Notes: generated from the letters alone by a model not told the origin. A stretch of DNA of 64,000 nt from Halothiobacillus sp. (GCA_023255735.1 JAGDVP010000012.1:41477-105476), one strand, 5' to 3'. Shown: positions 1-10,699, counted from the first letter of the stretch. Numbers and translations: made by a program.

Positions 1-302
1 GCCAAGTGGATGTAATCACCGCTCGTTGGTTGACAGATGAATCGGGCGAAACCCGCGATTTGGCGCTGAACAGCATCGCGCAGGCGCGTCGCGCGATTGA
101 GCTCACAGTTGATTTGGCTTTGACTCATCAGGTGGAAAACCACCCGGCTTTGTTTGTTCTGCGCCAAGTGTGGGAGCAGCGATTTGCGCAAATCGCCGCA
201 GATATTGCCCAAAAACAAAAAAAATTGTCAGAATCTGCGCACGAGCACGCGGCGAAAACCCGCGCCGCGCAAGCCTACATCGGCACAGAGCGCTTGGGAT
301 AG
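1..302 (+). CDS. Hypothetical protein, 5' end outside the window
   Basis: The reading frame is open to the left edge, so this is the C-terminal part of a gene or a gene whose GTG at 6 is the start; there is not enough upstream sequence to decide. About 98 residues are visible. They are polar and probably alpha-helical, with a Lys/Gln-rich stretch and an Ala-rich end, and I see no signal peptide, membrane helix or catalytic motif. I do not recognise the family. It converges on the Maf-type gene, with only about 20 bases between the stops. A flagellar role is possible from position alone, but nothing in the sequence shows it. Confidence 0.5.
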   Translation, partial: QVDVITARWLTDESGETRDLALNSIAQARRAIELTVDLALTHQVENHPALFVLRQVWEQRFAQIAADIAQKQKKLSESAHEHAAKTRAAQAYIGTERLG

Positions 303-323
303 CCTAAAGTTTGGGATAGCCGG

Positions 324-2921
324 CTAATGCTCAAGCAAGTGAATTAAGGCGTTGTGCAAGTCATCGCGCTCTGCGGCGGGGCAAAAAGGCAATAAGCTCA
401 AGCACTGCTGAATGCCTTCGGTGGAATTGAGTTTTTTGAATAATTCCGCCAACTGCTTAATTCGCGCCGCATCCCCCGGAAATAGTTGTACATGCTGCGC
501 CAGCGCTTCGATGGCGTGGGGTAAATCGCCGCGTAATTTTGCTAAATGCGCGGCGAGTTTCCAATAACTAGGATTGAGTTGCGCCGCGGTGTCTAGGGCT
601 TGATTGGCTTGCAGGGCATCGCCCGCCGCAAGGCTTAAAACGGATATGCGCAGCAAGCAATGCTCAAGTAGCAGCCCCGCTCGACTCGGTTCTGCTTGGG
701 TGATGACCTGCTCATAATGCGCGAGTGCCTGGGTTGGCTCTTGGTTTAATTCCGCCTGCAAGCCAAGTAAATACTGCAAATAAGGCGCAGCATGGCGGGT
801 ATCGGGGTGGGTGCCGAGTGCCTGAATTAAGGTTTCAAGCGCGGGGCTGTTTTTTTGTGAAAAGTGCATTTCTGCCAAGCGCAAGCTGGCCTTCGGTTCC
901 CTCTTTTCTTGGTTTCTTTTTACGTCATTTTCAATGAGTTGCTCAATTCTTTGCGCATAGATACGCTCGGATGGTTCAACAATGGCGGGATCAATCTGCT
1001 CGTTCACGGCGAGCCAGCGGGCGCGTTCCGGCTCATCAAACTCAATGTAGCGAGCTTGTAGCGCCTCGGCACTGAGGTCGGCATTGTGCTCGTGCAAGCG
1101 CGTCTCAAGCCTTGCGGTGATCTGCTCAAAGAGCGGGTGTAATGCTTGACTGGCTTTGACTAGGCTGCCATAAAATTTAAGGCCAAAGCGTTCGGCTTGC
1201 TCGGGGTTTAGGGCAAAAAAATCATGCGGTAAATCGCTGGCGAGAATCTCGCGCTGAGCCATTTGTTTAACCAGCATCTCGGCTTCGGGGTAACGGCGGC
1301 GCAGATGACGATCAATTGCGCGCATCCGGCGTTGATGCAGCTTTTGGCGGGCCGGGTTCACGCCATGAAAAAAGGCACGATTGGCCTCTAGAGCGAGATT
1401 GGCTAGGGTTTCAACCACTTTAATCTCCTCGGCCATTGTGCGGCATGCGCCCCTTAAGCGCTTGAGATGCGCGATGCGATCGGTGGGGGTGGATTGCAGC
1501 GCACGATCAAGCGGGCTGCGATCAAAGGGCGCGGTGGGCCAAGCCATATCCAAAAGCGGCATAAACGTGATCCCTTTGATGGCGACCGCATGCGGTGCGG
1601 GGTTGAATAAGCGCACGCCTTGGGGTTTAAGCCATTGGGCTAGGTTTTCTATCGCGCCAATGCCGCTGAAGTAATCTGGCGTTGTAAAGGCCGATTCGCC
1701 TAAGTTCGTGGTGACCTTGATGGCGGAAAAATCAAGCAAAGGCCCTGCCGCTGTTTCGCTGCTGCCGCGGGCGTGGGTTTGGCCATTGGGGGCGTGGCAC
1801 AGGTCTAAGCCGGCAAAGGCGATGTCGGTAAAGCCCATATAGGCGGCCAACACAAGGCAGGTGTGGGTTACGGTGGGGCCGACGGAGCGGAGATTATCGT
1901 GCGGATTGAGTGGCGCCCAATCTATCGCCGCATCGGCGGGTTTTTGCTCCTGCCACGGCAGGAGGGTATCGGTATAGAGCAGGTGGTGCGGCCATCGGTT
2001 CACAATGCCGGGGTAGGCGTGGTGGCTCGCGACAAGCAGGGTGCGGCTGGTGAAGTCAAACATTTGACGGCTCACCGTGAGGCTTAAGGGGTAGGGATCG
2101 ACCGTGACGATGATGTCCGGCTCAATCCCTACCGCCAATAACCGGGCGCTGATGCGCGAAACAGCGATGATAAATAGCGCTAATCGCTGCGCTTTAATCC
2201 AGTCGATCTGCGTATCCAGCGACGGGCCGCCGGCTAAAATCAGCGCCATTTTGCCTTTAAATAGGCCTTTGATAGTGCTGCAATCCTGATAAAAATTGAC
2301 GGAATTGAGGAGCTGTGCGGCGATAAACGGCGCATCACCTAAATTGGCGACCACGGCAAAGCGCTGTTGGGTAAGCCGGGTATCGATGGCATCAACCAAG
2401 CCTAAATAGGCGTTGGTGGGATGATCGAGTGCAGCAAGTGAGCGCTCAAATACCACGCCATTCATGCGAAAATATTCATTAATCAAGAGTTGCTCTGCGT
2501 ATTCCTCCCAAGTTTCGGGCGTGGCGAGTTGGACATAATCATCGAGAAGCTCAGCCACAGCGGGCGTTTGCCGTAAAACTTCAGCATAGGGTTCGGGCTC
2601 GATAAATAGCCAGCGTGTCCCTCGGGGGAGTGGGCGTTGTGACTGAATAAAGGCAATGAGTTGCCCAGAATCGCTACCAACAATGATGTAGAGCCGATCT
2701 TCTTGATGTAGCCTTGTGTGAAAGAATGCGTCTAGCACCCGCAAGGCATAGCTTTTGCTAGGGTTATGCTCATGCGGGGCGTCGGGCTTCTTTGCGCTGG
2801 CAAAATGCAGGCTATTGAGCTCGGGGAAAATCCAATCCCCCTGCGCGGTTTGCACGCGTAGAACACGGGCTTCATCCCGGAATGATTTGGCCAGATGCGG
2901 GCTTTGATTAATGATGTCCAT
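324..2921 (-). CDS. Motility accessory factor (Maf/DUF115 family), flagellin glycosylation
   Basis: This 865-residue protein carries the DUF115 (MptE-like) core: a nucleotide-binding-type LAGGPSL motif at about 229-235 and EPDIIVTVDP at about 267-276. In Campylobacter, Helicobacter and Aeromonas, Maf proteins of this family are needed to put pseudaminic acid on flagellin, and they are usually next to pse genes as here. The C-terminal part (about 665-850) is built of TPR-like helical pairs with alternating Ala and Leu, which may bind the flagellin partner. It is divergent from pseB, with only about 80 bases between the two starts, so the two promoters share a short AT-containing region. Transferase activity is inferred from the family; direct sugar transfer is less sure than involvement. 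Confidence 0.82.
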   Translation of the reverse strand: MDIINQSPHLAKSFRDEARVLRVQTAQGDWIFPELNSLHFASAKKPDAPHEHNPSKSYALRVLDAFFHTRLHQEDRLYIIVGSDSGQLIAFIQSQRPLPRGTRWLFIEPEPYAEVLRQTPAVAELLDDYVQLATPETWEEYAEQLLINEYFRMNGVVFERSLAALDHPTNAYLGLVDAIDTRLTQQRFAVVANLGDAPFIAAQLLNSVNFYQDCSTIKGLFKGKMALILAGGPSLDTQIDWIKAQRLALFIIAVSRISARLLAVGIEPDIIVTVDPYPLSLTVSRQMFDFTSRTLLVASHHAYPGIVNRWPHHLLYTDTLLPWQEQKPADAAIDWAPLNPHDNLRSVGPTVTHTCLVLAAYMGFTDIAFAGLDLCHAPNGQTHARGSSETAAGPLLDFSAIKVTTNLGESAFTTPDYFSGIGAIENLAQWLKPQGVRLFNPAPHAVAIKGITFMPLLDMAWPTAPFDRSPLDRALQSTPTDRIAHLKRLRGACRTMAEEIKVVETLANLALEANRAFFHGVNPARQKLHQRRMRAIDRHLRRRYPEAEMLVKQMAQREILASDLPHDFFALNPEQAERFGLKFYGSLVKASQALHPLFEQITARLETRLHEHNADLSAEALQARYIEFDEPERARWLAVNEQIDPAIVEPSERIYAQRIEQLIENDVKRNQEKREPKASLRLAEMHFSQKNSPALETLIQALGTHPDTRHAAPYLQYLLGLQAELNQEPTQALAHYEQVITQAEPSRAGLLLEHCLLRISVLSLAAGDALQANQALDTAAQLNPSYWKLAAHLAKLRGDLPHAIEALAQHVQLFPGDAARIKQLAELFKKLNSTEGIQQCLSLLPFCPAAERDDLHNALIHLLEH

Positions 2922-2938
2922 AGCGTTCTTATTTTTGA

Positions 2939-4006
<1,068 letters not shown>

Positions 4007-4009
4007 CCC

Positions 4010-5167
4010 ATGATTCCCTACGGTCGCCAAGACATTAACCTAGCTGATATTGATGCGGTGGTGGCGGTGCTGCAGTCGGACTTTTTAACCCAAGGACCGG
4101 TGGTGCCGAAATTTGAGCAAGCTGTAGCCGAATATTGCGGCGCGGCGCATGCCTTGGCCGTTAATAGTGCGACATCTGCGCTGCATATCGCCTGCATGGC
4201 GCTAAATTTAGGCGCGGGAGATTGGCTTTGGACTACACCCAACAGCTTTGTCGCCTCGGCGAATTGCGGGCTGTATTGCGGCGCGCGGGTCGATTTTGTC
4301 GATATTGATCCGCACACCTATAACCTGTGCCCCGCGCGTTTGGCCGAAAAACTCGAACAAGCCGAACGGGTCGGGCGTTTGCCAAAAATTGTGGTGCCGG
4401 TGCATTTTTCAGGCCAGCCCTGCGACATGGCGAGCATTTACGCGCTTGGCCAGCGCTATGGTTTTCGTATTATTGAAGATGCCTCGCACGCAATAGGCGG
4501 CCACTATCAAAACGAGCCGATTGGCAACGGCCGCTATAGCGACATCACCGTATTTAGTTTTCATCCGGTGAAAATTATCACTACCGCCGAAGGCGGCATG
4601 GCGGTGACGAACCACGCGGATTTAGCCCAAAAAATGGCTTTGTATCGCAGCCATGGCATTACGCGCGATTCAAACTTAATGACGCACGCGCCCGATGGGG
4701 CTTGGTATTATCAGCAGGTCACGTTGGGGTTTAATTACCGCATGACCGAGCTGCAAGCCGCGCTGGGATTAAGCCAAATGCAGCGCTTGCATGAGTTTAT
4801 CGCTAGGCGGCGAGCGCTGGCAGCACGCTATCACACTTTGCTGGCGGATGTGCCGGTGATGACCCCGTGGCAGCATCCGAGCGCCAATTCCGCTTGGCAT
4901 TTGTATGTGATCCGCCTAAAACACAGCGCCCAGGCGCCCAGCCGAGCCGCAGTATTTGATTATTTGCGAGCAGCAGGCATCGGCGTGAATCTGCATTACA
5001 TCCCTATACACACCCAGCCCTATTATGCGGCGATGGGATTTGCGCCAGGCGATTACCCCGAAGCCGAACGCTATTATGCCGAGGCGATGAGCTTGCCGAT
5101 GTTCGCCGCACTCACCGATGTCGAGCAGAATACGGTGGTTAACGCCTTGAAGGCGGTGCTGTTATGA
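4010..5167 (+). CDS. pseC: UDP-4-keto-6-deoxy-sugar aminotransferase, pseudaminic acid step 2
   Basis: DegT/DnrJ/EryC1 family PLP-dependent aminotransferase, 385 residues. It transfers an amino group from glutamate to the PseB product to give UDP-4-amino-4,6-dideoxy-AltNAc. EDASHAIGG (about 156-164) supplies the PLP-nitrogen Asp, and SFHPVKIITTAEGG (about 183-196) holds the Schiff-base Lys at about 188; this motif is characteristic of PseC. The stop overlaps the pseF start as ATGA, so translation is probably coupled. The length is normal for the family. Confidence 0.93.
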   Translation: MIPYGRQDINLADIDAVVAVLQSDFLTQGPVVPKFEQAVAEYCGAAHALAVNSATSALHIACMALNLGAGDWLWTTPNSFVASANCGLYCGARVDFVDIDPHTYNLCPARLAEKLEQAERVGRLPKIVVPVHFSGQPCDMASIYALGQRYGFRIIEDASHAIGGHYQNEPIGNGRYSDITVFSFHPVKIITTAEGGMAVTNHADLAQKMALYRSHGITRDSNLMTHAPDGAWYYQQVTLGFNYRMTELQAALGLSQMQRLHEFIARRRALAARYHTLLADVPVMTPWQHPSANSAWHLYVIRLKHSAQAPSRAAVFDYLRAAGIGVNLHYIPIHTQPYYAAMGFAPGDYPEAERYYAEAMSLPMFAALTDVEQNTVVNALKAVLL

Positions 5168-5862
5168 GGCTTGCGGTGATCCCTGCGCGCGGCGGCAGCA
5201 AGCGTATTCCCCGTAAAAATATCAAGCTGTTCCATGGCAAGCCGATGATTGCGTGGTCGATTGCCGTCGCGCTGGAAAGCGGCTGCTTTGATGAAGTCAT
5301 CGTGTCCACCGACGATTTGGAAATCGCCGCTATTGCCTTGGCATATGGTGCCCGCGTGCCATTTATGCGCCCGGCAGACTTGGCCTGTGACCACACGCCG
5401 ACTATTCCGGTTGTCGCCCACGCGATTAACTGGTTTGAGCAACAGGGCACCGTGCCTTTAGATGTGTGCTGTATTTATGCCACTGCGCCGTTGTTGCAGC
5501 CGGCGGCTATTCGCGCGGGGCTTGATTTATTAAACGAGACCGGCGCGCCATACACGTTTGCCGCCACCCGCTATGCTTTTCCGATTCAACGCGCCCTCAA
5601 ACGCATGGCCGATGGCCGCATGGCGATGTTTGATCCCTCGCACTTTGCCACCCGCTCGCAAGACTTAGAGGAAGCCTTCCACGATGCCGGCCAATTTTAT
5701 TGGGGGCGGGCGACGGCTTGGCTCGCGGGGCAGCCGATTTTTGATGGTTCGGCGGCGGTGTTATTACCGCGCCACCGAGTGCAAGATATTGACACGAGCG
5801 AAGATTGGACGCGCGCCGAATGGTTGTTTGCCGCGATGCAAGCCGAGGCGGGCGGCGGATGA
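5164..5862 (+). CDS. pseF: CMP-pseudaminic acid synthetase (pseudaminate cytidylyltransferase)
   Basis: Cytidylyltransferase of 232 residues that activates pseudaminic acid with CTP, the last step before transfer to flagellin. The N-terminal nucleotide-binding signature IPARGGSKRIPRKNI is at about 6-20. A C-terminal D(I)DTSEDW-type motif, typical of NeuA/PseF, is near 208-217. PseF and NeuA look alike; the surrounding pseB, pseC, pseG, pseH and pseI genes decide for PseF. It overlaps pseC upstream and pseG downstream by 4 bases each (ATGA). Confidence 0.92.
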   Translation: MRLAVIPARGGSKRIPRKNIKLFHGKPMIAWSIAVALESGCFDEVIVSTDDLEIAAIALAYGARVPFMRPADLACDHTPTIPVVAHAINWFEQQGTVPLDVCCIYATAPLLQPAAIRAGLDLLNETGAPYTFAATRYAFPIQRALKRMADGRMAMFDPSHFATRSQDLEEAFHDAGQFYWGRATAWLAGQPIFDGSAAVLLPRHRVQDIDTSEDWTRAEWLFAAMQAEAGGG

Positions 5863-6956
5863 CAACACGAGCGGTGGTGTTTCGAGTCGACGCGAGCCTT
5901 GCCATTGGCACAGGACATGTCATGCGTTGCTTAACGCTGGCGCAGGAGTTGGCTGCCCACGGCGCGCATTGCCGCTTTATCTGCCGCGCGCATGCCGGCC
6001 ATTTGATTGACCGTATTCAAGCGCAGGGCTTTGATGTGGCGGTGTTGCCCGCGGGCGTGAAGACCGAGTCAAGCCTTGAAGATCAACCGCCTCATGCGTC
6101 ATGGCTTGGGTGCGGCTGGCGAGAGGACGCCGCGCAAACCCGCGCGATTTTGGCCAAACGCCCACCCGATTGGCTCATTGTCGATCACTATGCGCTTGAT
6201 GCCCGTTGGGAGCAGGCGGTGGCGGGTGTTGCCAACCAATTATGGGTCATTGATGATTTAGCCGATCGCGCGCACGCCGCCTGTGGCCTTGTAGATACGA
6301 GTTTGCATCGGGTGGCCGCCGACTATGCCCCCTGGATTAGCCGGCCATACACCGGTTTGTTCGGCTCCGATTACGCCTTATTGCGCCCCGAGTTTTTGGC
6401 ATGGCGAGAGCGCAGCCTGAAGCGCCGCGCCGCGCATTGGGCGATTCATCGCATCCAAATCACAATGGGTGGGGTGGATTTACCCAATGCCACGGGCGCG
6501 GTTTTAGCGGCATTGTGTGCCTGCCCGCTGGCGGACGATTGTGAAATTGATGTCGTGATGGGTGCCGCAGCCCCCCACTTAAGTGCCGTGCGCGCGCAAG
6601 CTGCTGCGTTGCCATGGCATACGCGCGTGCACACGAATATTGCCAACATGGCGGAATTGATGGCCATGAGCGATGTGGCGATTGGTGCCGCCGGTAGCAC
6701 CTCGTGGGAGCGCTGTTGCTTGGGTTTGCCAAGTATTTTAGTGATTTTAGCTGCGAACCAAGTAGCAGGCGGTTTAGCCCTTGAGCAGGCGGGCGCGGCG
6801 CGCGTGATTGCTCACCCCGACGCGATTGCCGCCGAATTACCAAGATTGCTTGCCGAGGTGGCAGCCCACTTGCCCGAGGTGAGCCGGCAGGCGGCGCAAA
6901 TTACCGATGGCCTTGGCGCCGTGCGGGTGGCGCGCGCACTGGGTTTTGTTGCATGA
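5859..6956 (+). CDS. pseG: UDP-2,4-diacetamido-2,4,6-trideoxy-altropyranose hydrolase
   Basis: GT-B fold nucleotide-sugar hydrolase, 365 residues. It removes UDP from the diacetamido sugar to release the free 2,4-diacetamido-trideoxy-L-altrose used by PseI. Family motifs are DASLAIGTGHVMRC at about 11-24 with the catalytic His at 20, VIDDLADR near 130, and GAAGSTSWERCCLGLP near 280-295. A start at 5805 is open but falls inside pseF; the ATG at 5859 overlaps the pseF stop as ATGA and gives the usual N-terminus. The 3' end overlaps pseH the same way. Confidence 0.92.
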   Translation: MTTRAVVFRVDASLAIGTGHVMRCLTLAQELAAHGAHCRFICRAHAGHLIDRIQAQGFDVAVLPAGVKTESSLEDQPPHASWLGCGWREDAAQTRAILAKRPPDWLIVDHYALDARWEQAVAGVANQLWVIDDLADRAHAACGLVDTSLHRVAADYAPWISRPYTGLFGSDYALLRPEFLAWRERSLKRRAAHWAIHRIQITMGGVDLPNATGAVLAALCACPLADDCEIDVVMGAAAPHLSAVRAQAAALPWHTRVHTNIANMAELMAMSDVAIGAAGSTSWERCCLGLPSILVILAANQVAGGLALEQAGAARVIAHPDAIAAELPRLLAEVAAHLPEVSRQAAQITDGLGAVRVARALGFVA

Positions 6957-7468
6957 ACATGGGGCATGATCGGGTTCGAATGATGCAAGCATCCGATCTT
7001 GCGCGGGTGTTGGGTTGGCGCAATCACCCTGATGTGCGGCGTTTTATGTATTCACAGCACGAAATTTCGCCGCAGGAGCACCAAGCGTGGTTCAATCAAC
7101 ACCAGCAAAATCCAGCTAAAACCATGCTGATTTTTGAAGCGGCTGGCGTGCCGCAGGGGTTTGTGCAATTCACCCGCCGCACAGGTGAAAGCCCCATCGC
7201 GGATTGGGGTTTTTACATCGCCCCCGATGCCCCTAAAGGCACGGGGCGACGTATGGGGTTGGCGGCATTATCGTTTGCATTTAATGAATTAAATTTGCAT
7301 AAAGTTTGCGGCGAGGCGTTTGGCTATAACGCCGCGTCTATCGGCTTTCATCAAGCCATGGGCTTTGTGCAAGAAGGCGAGCGGCGGGCGCGGTATTTTG
7401 ATGGCACGGCCTACCACTCGGTGATTTTATTTGGATTGCTTAAGAGCGCGTGGCCTCACTGCGTTTAG
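6953..7468 (+). CDS. pseH: UDP-4-amino-4,6-dideoxy-AltNAc N-acetyltransferase (GNAT)
   Basis: GNAT-family protein of 171 residues that acetylates the 4-amino group of the PseC product using acetyl-CoA. The DWGFYIAPDAPKGTGRRMG stretch (about 83-101) is the acetyl-CoA pyrophosphate-binding part, and NAASIGFHQAMGF (about 125-137) the typical GNAT motif B. The C-terminal FGLLKSAW matches the usual PseH ending, so the gene looks complete. The first ATG (6953) overlaps the pseG stop; a second ATG two codons later is also possible. A degraded copy of the same kind of gene follows directly. Confidence 0.9.
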   Translation: MNMGHDRVRMMQASDLARVLGWRNHPDVRRFMYSQHEISPQEHQAWFNQHQQNPAKTMLIFEAAGVPQGFVQFTRRTGESPIADWGFYIAPDAPKGTGRRMGLAALSFAFNELNLHKVCGEAFGYNAASIGFHQAMGFVQEGERRARYFDGTAYHSVILFGLLKSAWPHCV

Positions 7469-7682
7469 GGCTTGGCGTCGAGAACATTGGGTGCTTGATT
7501 GCAACGCTCGGGTTGTGAAACTGCATCTAAAGTTTGGTTCTATGGCGGAAGGGATTTTTAGAGCGCATCATAAAATGAATGATGCATTCGTCGATGTGCA
7601 CCGTTTAGGCATTTTTGCATCAGAATGGGCGCAGAAAAGAAGTGAACTGCTTGAGAAAATGACAAGACTCATTCGGAGCTGA
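7455..7682 (+). pseudogene. Remnant of a second pseH-like GNAT acetyltransferase
   Basis: Between pseH and pseI lies about 220 bases that is neither spacer nor intact gene. From 7491 one frame reads VLDCNARVVKLHLKFGS, then EGIFRAHHK, FVDVHRLGIFASEW, which is the C-terminal third of a PseH-type GNAT protein (compare NAASIGFHQAMGF and FGLLKSAW in the intact gene). Just upstream, about 7459-7488 in another frame reads LRLGLGVENIG, resembling the helix that should precede it. No frame carries the N-terminal acetyl-CoA site. I read this as the 3' relic of a duplicated or recombined pseH with a frameshift near 7488. Expression of an 83-residue stub is possible but unlikely to be an enzyme. Confidence 0.65.
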
Positions 7683-7691
7683 TGGTTAGAT

Positions 7692-8747
7692 ATGTATCAA
7701 AAATTTTCAATTGCCGGACGCGCCATCGGCACGAACCACGCGCCCTACCTCATCGCCGAGCTGTCGGCCAATCACAATGGCCAGCTTAAAACCGCGCTCA
7801 AGATTATTGATGCCGCCAAAGCCGCGGGTGCCGATGCGGTCAAACTGCAAACCTATCGCCCCGATACCATCACCCTGAACAGCGATGCCCCGGAGTTTCA
7901 AATCCACGGCGGCCTATGGGATGGGCGCAGCTTATATGAGCTCTACGCGCAGGCGCACATGCCATGGGAATGGCACAAACCCTTATTTGAGCATGCGCGC
8001 CAAGTCGGTATCACGATTTTCAGCTCACCGTTTGATCGCAGCGCGGTGGATTTGCTGGAAGATTTAAACGCGCCAGCCTATAAAATTGCCTCGTTTGAAG
8101 CGGTGGACTTGCCGCTGATTCGCTACGTGGCTGCCACGGGCAAGCCTGTGATTATTTCCACCGGCATGGCGGATGCTTTGGAAATTGCCGAAGCGGTGGC
8201 CGCCGCGCGCGAGGGGGGCTGCACTGCGCTGGCTTTGCTGCATTGCGTGAGCGGCTATCCCGCTCCCGCATCGGATTACAACCTCGCCACCATTCCCGAC
8301 ATGATGGCACGGTTTGGCTGCCCGGTGGGTTTATCTGACCACACACTCGATAACACCACCGCTATTGCCAGCGTCGCGCTGGGTGCTTCGATCATTGAAA
8401 AACACGTGACACTCGACCGCCATGGCGGTGGCCCCGATGACAGTTTTTCATTAGAACCCGCTGAATTGGCCGCCCTGTGCCGCGACAGCCAAATCGCGTG
8501 GCGGGCACGAGGGCAAGTCGATTACGGCCGAAAATCCAGCGAACAGGGCAATGTGCAATTTCGCCGCTCGCTCTACTTCGTGCGCGATTTGAATGCCGGC
8601 GATGTCATCACCGAAGAATCGGTGCGCAGCGTGCGCCCGGGCTTTGGGGCGGCGCCGAAATTTTGGGATGAGGTGATTGGCAGCTGTGTTGCTGTTGCCG
8701 TGCAAAAAAATACGCCGGTGCGCCTCGCTGATTTAATTTTGAAATAA
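7692..8747 (+). CDS. pseI: Pseudaminic acid synthase (NeuB family)
   Basis: 351-residue NeuB-type TIM-barrel synthase with a C-terminal SAF/antifreeze-like domain. It condenses the PseG product with phosphoenolpyruvate to make pseudaminic acid. YLIAELSANHNG (about 19-30) and ADAVKLQTY (about 49-57) are the conserved substrate-site stretches; EKHVTLDR near 236-243 holds a metal-ligand His. The SAF domain covers about 295-350 (RRSLYFVRDLNAGDVI onward). PseI rather than NeuB or LegI is chosen from the full pse set upstream. It ends the operon; proS converges on it about 60 bases away with no clear rho-independent terminator between them. Confidence 0.93.
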   Translation: MYQKFSIAGRAIGTNHAPYLIAELSANHNGQLKTALKIIDAAKAAGADAVKLQTYRPDTITLNSDAPEFQIHGGLWDGRSLYELYAQAHMPWEWHKPLFEHARQVGITIFSSPFDRSAVDLLEDLNAPAYKIASFEAVDLPLIRYVAATGKPVIISTGMADALEIAEAVAAAREGGCTALALLHCVSGYPAPASDYNLATIPDMMARFGCPVGLSDHTLDNTTAIASVALGASIIEKHVTLDRHGGGPDDSFSLEPAELAALCRDSQIAWRARGQVDYGRKSSEQGNVQFRRSLYFVRDLNAGDVITEESVRSVRPGFGAAPKFWDEVIGSCVAVAVQKNTPVRLADLILK

Positions 8748-8807
8748 TCGGCGGTCGCATGTGGCGCGGGCTTTGGCTTTTGCGGCTAGGCCGCCGAGCC
8801 GCCTTCG

Positions 8808-10517
8808 TTAGCCCGAAAGTTTCCCCTGCACCCAGGCCAGTAAATCAGCGGCGGCAACCGCGTGATTTTCACGCTCCCAGCGCAGGCGGGTTTCATATTC
8901 ACCCGCCGCCAAGCCGCGTTCGCTCACCACAATGCGCAGCGGGATGCCGATTAACTCCATGTCGGCGAACGCGACACCCGGGCGCAAGCCGCGATCCTCA
9001 AGCAGCACGCTGTACCCCAAACCGGTGAACACCGCTTCAAGCCGTTCCGCTTCGGCTTGCACGGCGGGGGCGCGATGACCGTTGATGGGGACGATGGCAA
9101 GTTCAAATGGTGCTAAAGGCACCGGCCAAACAATGCCATTGGTATCGTGGTTTTGTTCAATGGCGGCGGCAACAATGCGGGATACCCCAATACCGTAGCA
9201 ACCCATGATCGCGGTGGCAGGCTTGCCCTGTTCATCCAAAAATTCACACTTCATCGCGGCGCTGTATGTGCTGCCGAGCTGGAACACATGCCCCACCTCA
9301 ATGCCGCGCACAATCGCAAGTGTACCCATGCCATTCGGCGCGGGATCGCCTTCCACGGCATTGCGCAAATCGGCAGTTTCCGGCAGAGGCACATCACGCT
9401 CCCAATTCACGCCCACAAGGTGCCAGCCATCTTCGTTGGCGCCGCAGGCAAAATTGGCGCAGTCGGCGGCGGCATAATCGGCAATGACGGGGATGCTCAA
9501 ACCCACAGGGCCGATGGAACCCACATTTGCGCCGGTTAAGGCAATCGCTTCGGCGGGCGCTACGAACTCAAACGGATCGGCAATGAGCGGGTGTTTTGCC
9601 GCTTTAATATCGTTTAATTCATGATCACCCCGCAGCACCACCGCCACGGCCGGCACCGCCCGCCCGCGTACCAACAGGGTTTTGAGCACGCGGTGGGCGG
9701 GAAGATTTAGCTGGGCGGCCACTTCGTCGATGGTTTTGGCGTGCGGTGTCGCCACGCGGGTCATCAAAGCCGTGGCGGCCGGGCGAGGCGTGCCTGCGGG
9801 GAAGGTGGGTGCCATTTCGACATTCGCGGCGTAATCACCTTGGGTAGCATAGGCGATCGCATCCTCACCGGAATCCGCCAACACATGAAATTCGTGTGAG
9901 CCATTGCCGCCAATCGAGCCCGTGTCGGCCTCAACGGCGCGGAATTTAAGCCCTAAGCGGGTAAAAATTCGGCTGTAGGCATCAAACATGGCCTGATAAG
10001 TGGCTTTGAGGGAGGCAACATCGGCATGGAATGAATAGGCGTCTTTCATAATAAATTCGCGCGCGCGCATCACGCCAAAGCGCGGGCGAATTTCATCGCG
10101 AAATTTAGTTTGCACTTGGTAGTAGCACAGGGGGAGCTGGCGGTAGCTTTTGAGCTCGCGGCGGGTGTAATCAGTAATCACCTCTTCATGCGTTGGCCCC
10201 ACGCAAAACTCGCGGTGATGGCGGTCTTTCACCCGTAACAGCTCCGGACCATATTTTTGCCAGCGCCCCGATTCTTGCCACAACTCGGCGGGTTGCACGG
10301 CGGGCATGAGCAATTCCAGCGCCCCGATACCGTCCATCTCATCGCGTACCACCCGCTCAACCTTGCGCAGTACCCGCAAGCCCAGCGGTGTCCATGTGTA
10401 TAAACCGGACGCCAGCCGGCGAATCATGCCCGCCCGCAACATGAGTTGATGGCTGATGATTTCAGCTTCGGTAGGGGTTTCTTTTAAGGTGCTGAGTGGG
10501 AATTGCGAGGTGCGCAT
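8808..10517 (-). CDS. proS: Prolyl-tRNA synthetase (bacterial type, with editing domain)
   Basis: Class II aminoacyl-tRNA synthetase of 569 residues, the usual size for the bacterial form. Motif 2 region [20 protein letters not shown] is at about 143-162, and motif 3 GCYGIGVSR is near 440-448. Between motifs 2 and 3 lies the YbaK-like insertion domain (about 230-390, including the [11 protein letters not shown] stretch) that deacylates Ala-tRNA(Pro). The C-terminal anticodon-binding domain starts around 470 (LAIVPING). It is monocistronic here and convergent with the pse operon. Confidence 0.96.
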   Translation of the reverse strand: MRTSQFPLSTLKETPTEAEIISHQLMLRAGMIRRLASGLYTWTPLGLRVLRKVERVVRDEMDGIGALELLMPAVQPAELWQESGRWQKYGPELLRVKDRHHREFCVGPTHEEVITDYTRRELKSYRQLPLCYYQVQTKFRDEIRPRFGVMRAREFIMKDAYSFHADVASLKATYQAMFDAYSRIFTRLGLKFRAVEADTGSIGGNGSHEFHVLADSGEDAIAYATQGDYAANVEMAPTFPAGTPRPAATALMTRVATPHAKTIDEVAAQLNLPAHRVLKTLLVRGRAVPAVAVVLRGDHELNDIKAAKHPLIADPFEFVAPAEAIALTGANVGSIGPVGLSIPVIADYAAADCANFACGANEDGWHLVGVNWERDVPLPETADLRNAVEGDPAPNGMGTLAIVRGIEVGHVFQLGSTYSAAMKCEFLDEQGKPATAIMGCYGIGVSRIVAAAIEQNHDTNGIVWPVPLAPFELAIVPINGHRAPAVQAEAERLEAVFTGLGYSVLLEDRGLRPGVAFADMELIGIPLRIVVSERGLAAGEYETRLRWERENHAVAAADLLAWVQGKLSG

Positions 10518-10652
10518 GGACTTGTCCAGAGGGGGGATTAATAAAGAAAAATTAGCGGGTAGCGATCAATTCAAAAGCAGGCATAGAATTTTTACGTTAA
10601 ACGATGCTACGAATGCGAGTGCTTGAACACTGTCGCTATTTATTTTGCCACG

Positions 10653-10699
10653 ATCCCCGCGATTTTGCGCGGCAAGCACGGCAAATTTTAGGCGGGGAT
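10653..10699. other. Imperfect 47-nt hairpin downstream of the DUF4124 gene
   Basis: ATCCCCGC (10653-10660) pairs with GCGGGGAT (10692-10699), and the inner arms ATTTTGC and GCAAATT extend the pairing with mismatches. The hairpin is about 15 bases downstream of the minus-strand gene ending at 10715, but no T-run follows on either strand, so a classical rho-independent terminator is not supported. It could stabilise the 3' end of that mRNA. Nothing else is seen between 10518 and 10714. Confidence 0.35.

Noticed and set aside
300..332. Possible sigma-28 promoter (TAAAGTTT and GCCGGCTAA) near a flagellar-type gene
   Set aside because: The spacing between the elements is far too short for sigma-28 and it lies between convergent genes.
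8748..8807. CGGCGG/CCGCCG inverted repeat as terminator between pseI and proS
   Set aside because: Loop too long and no T-run on either strand.
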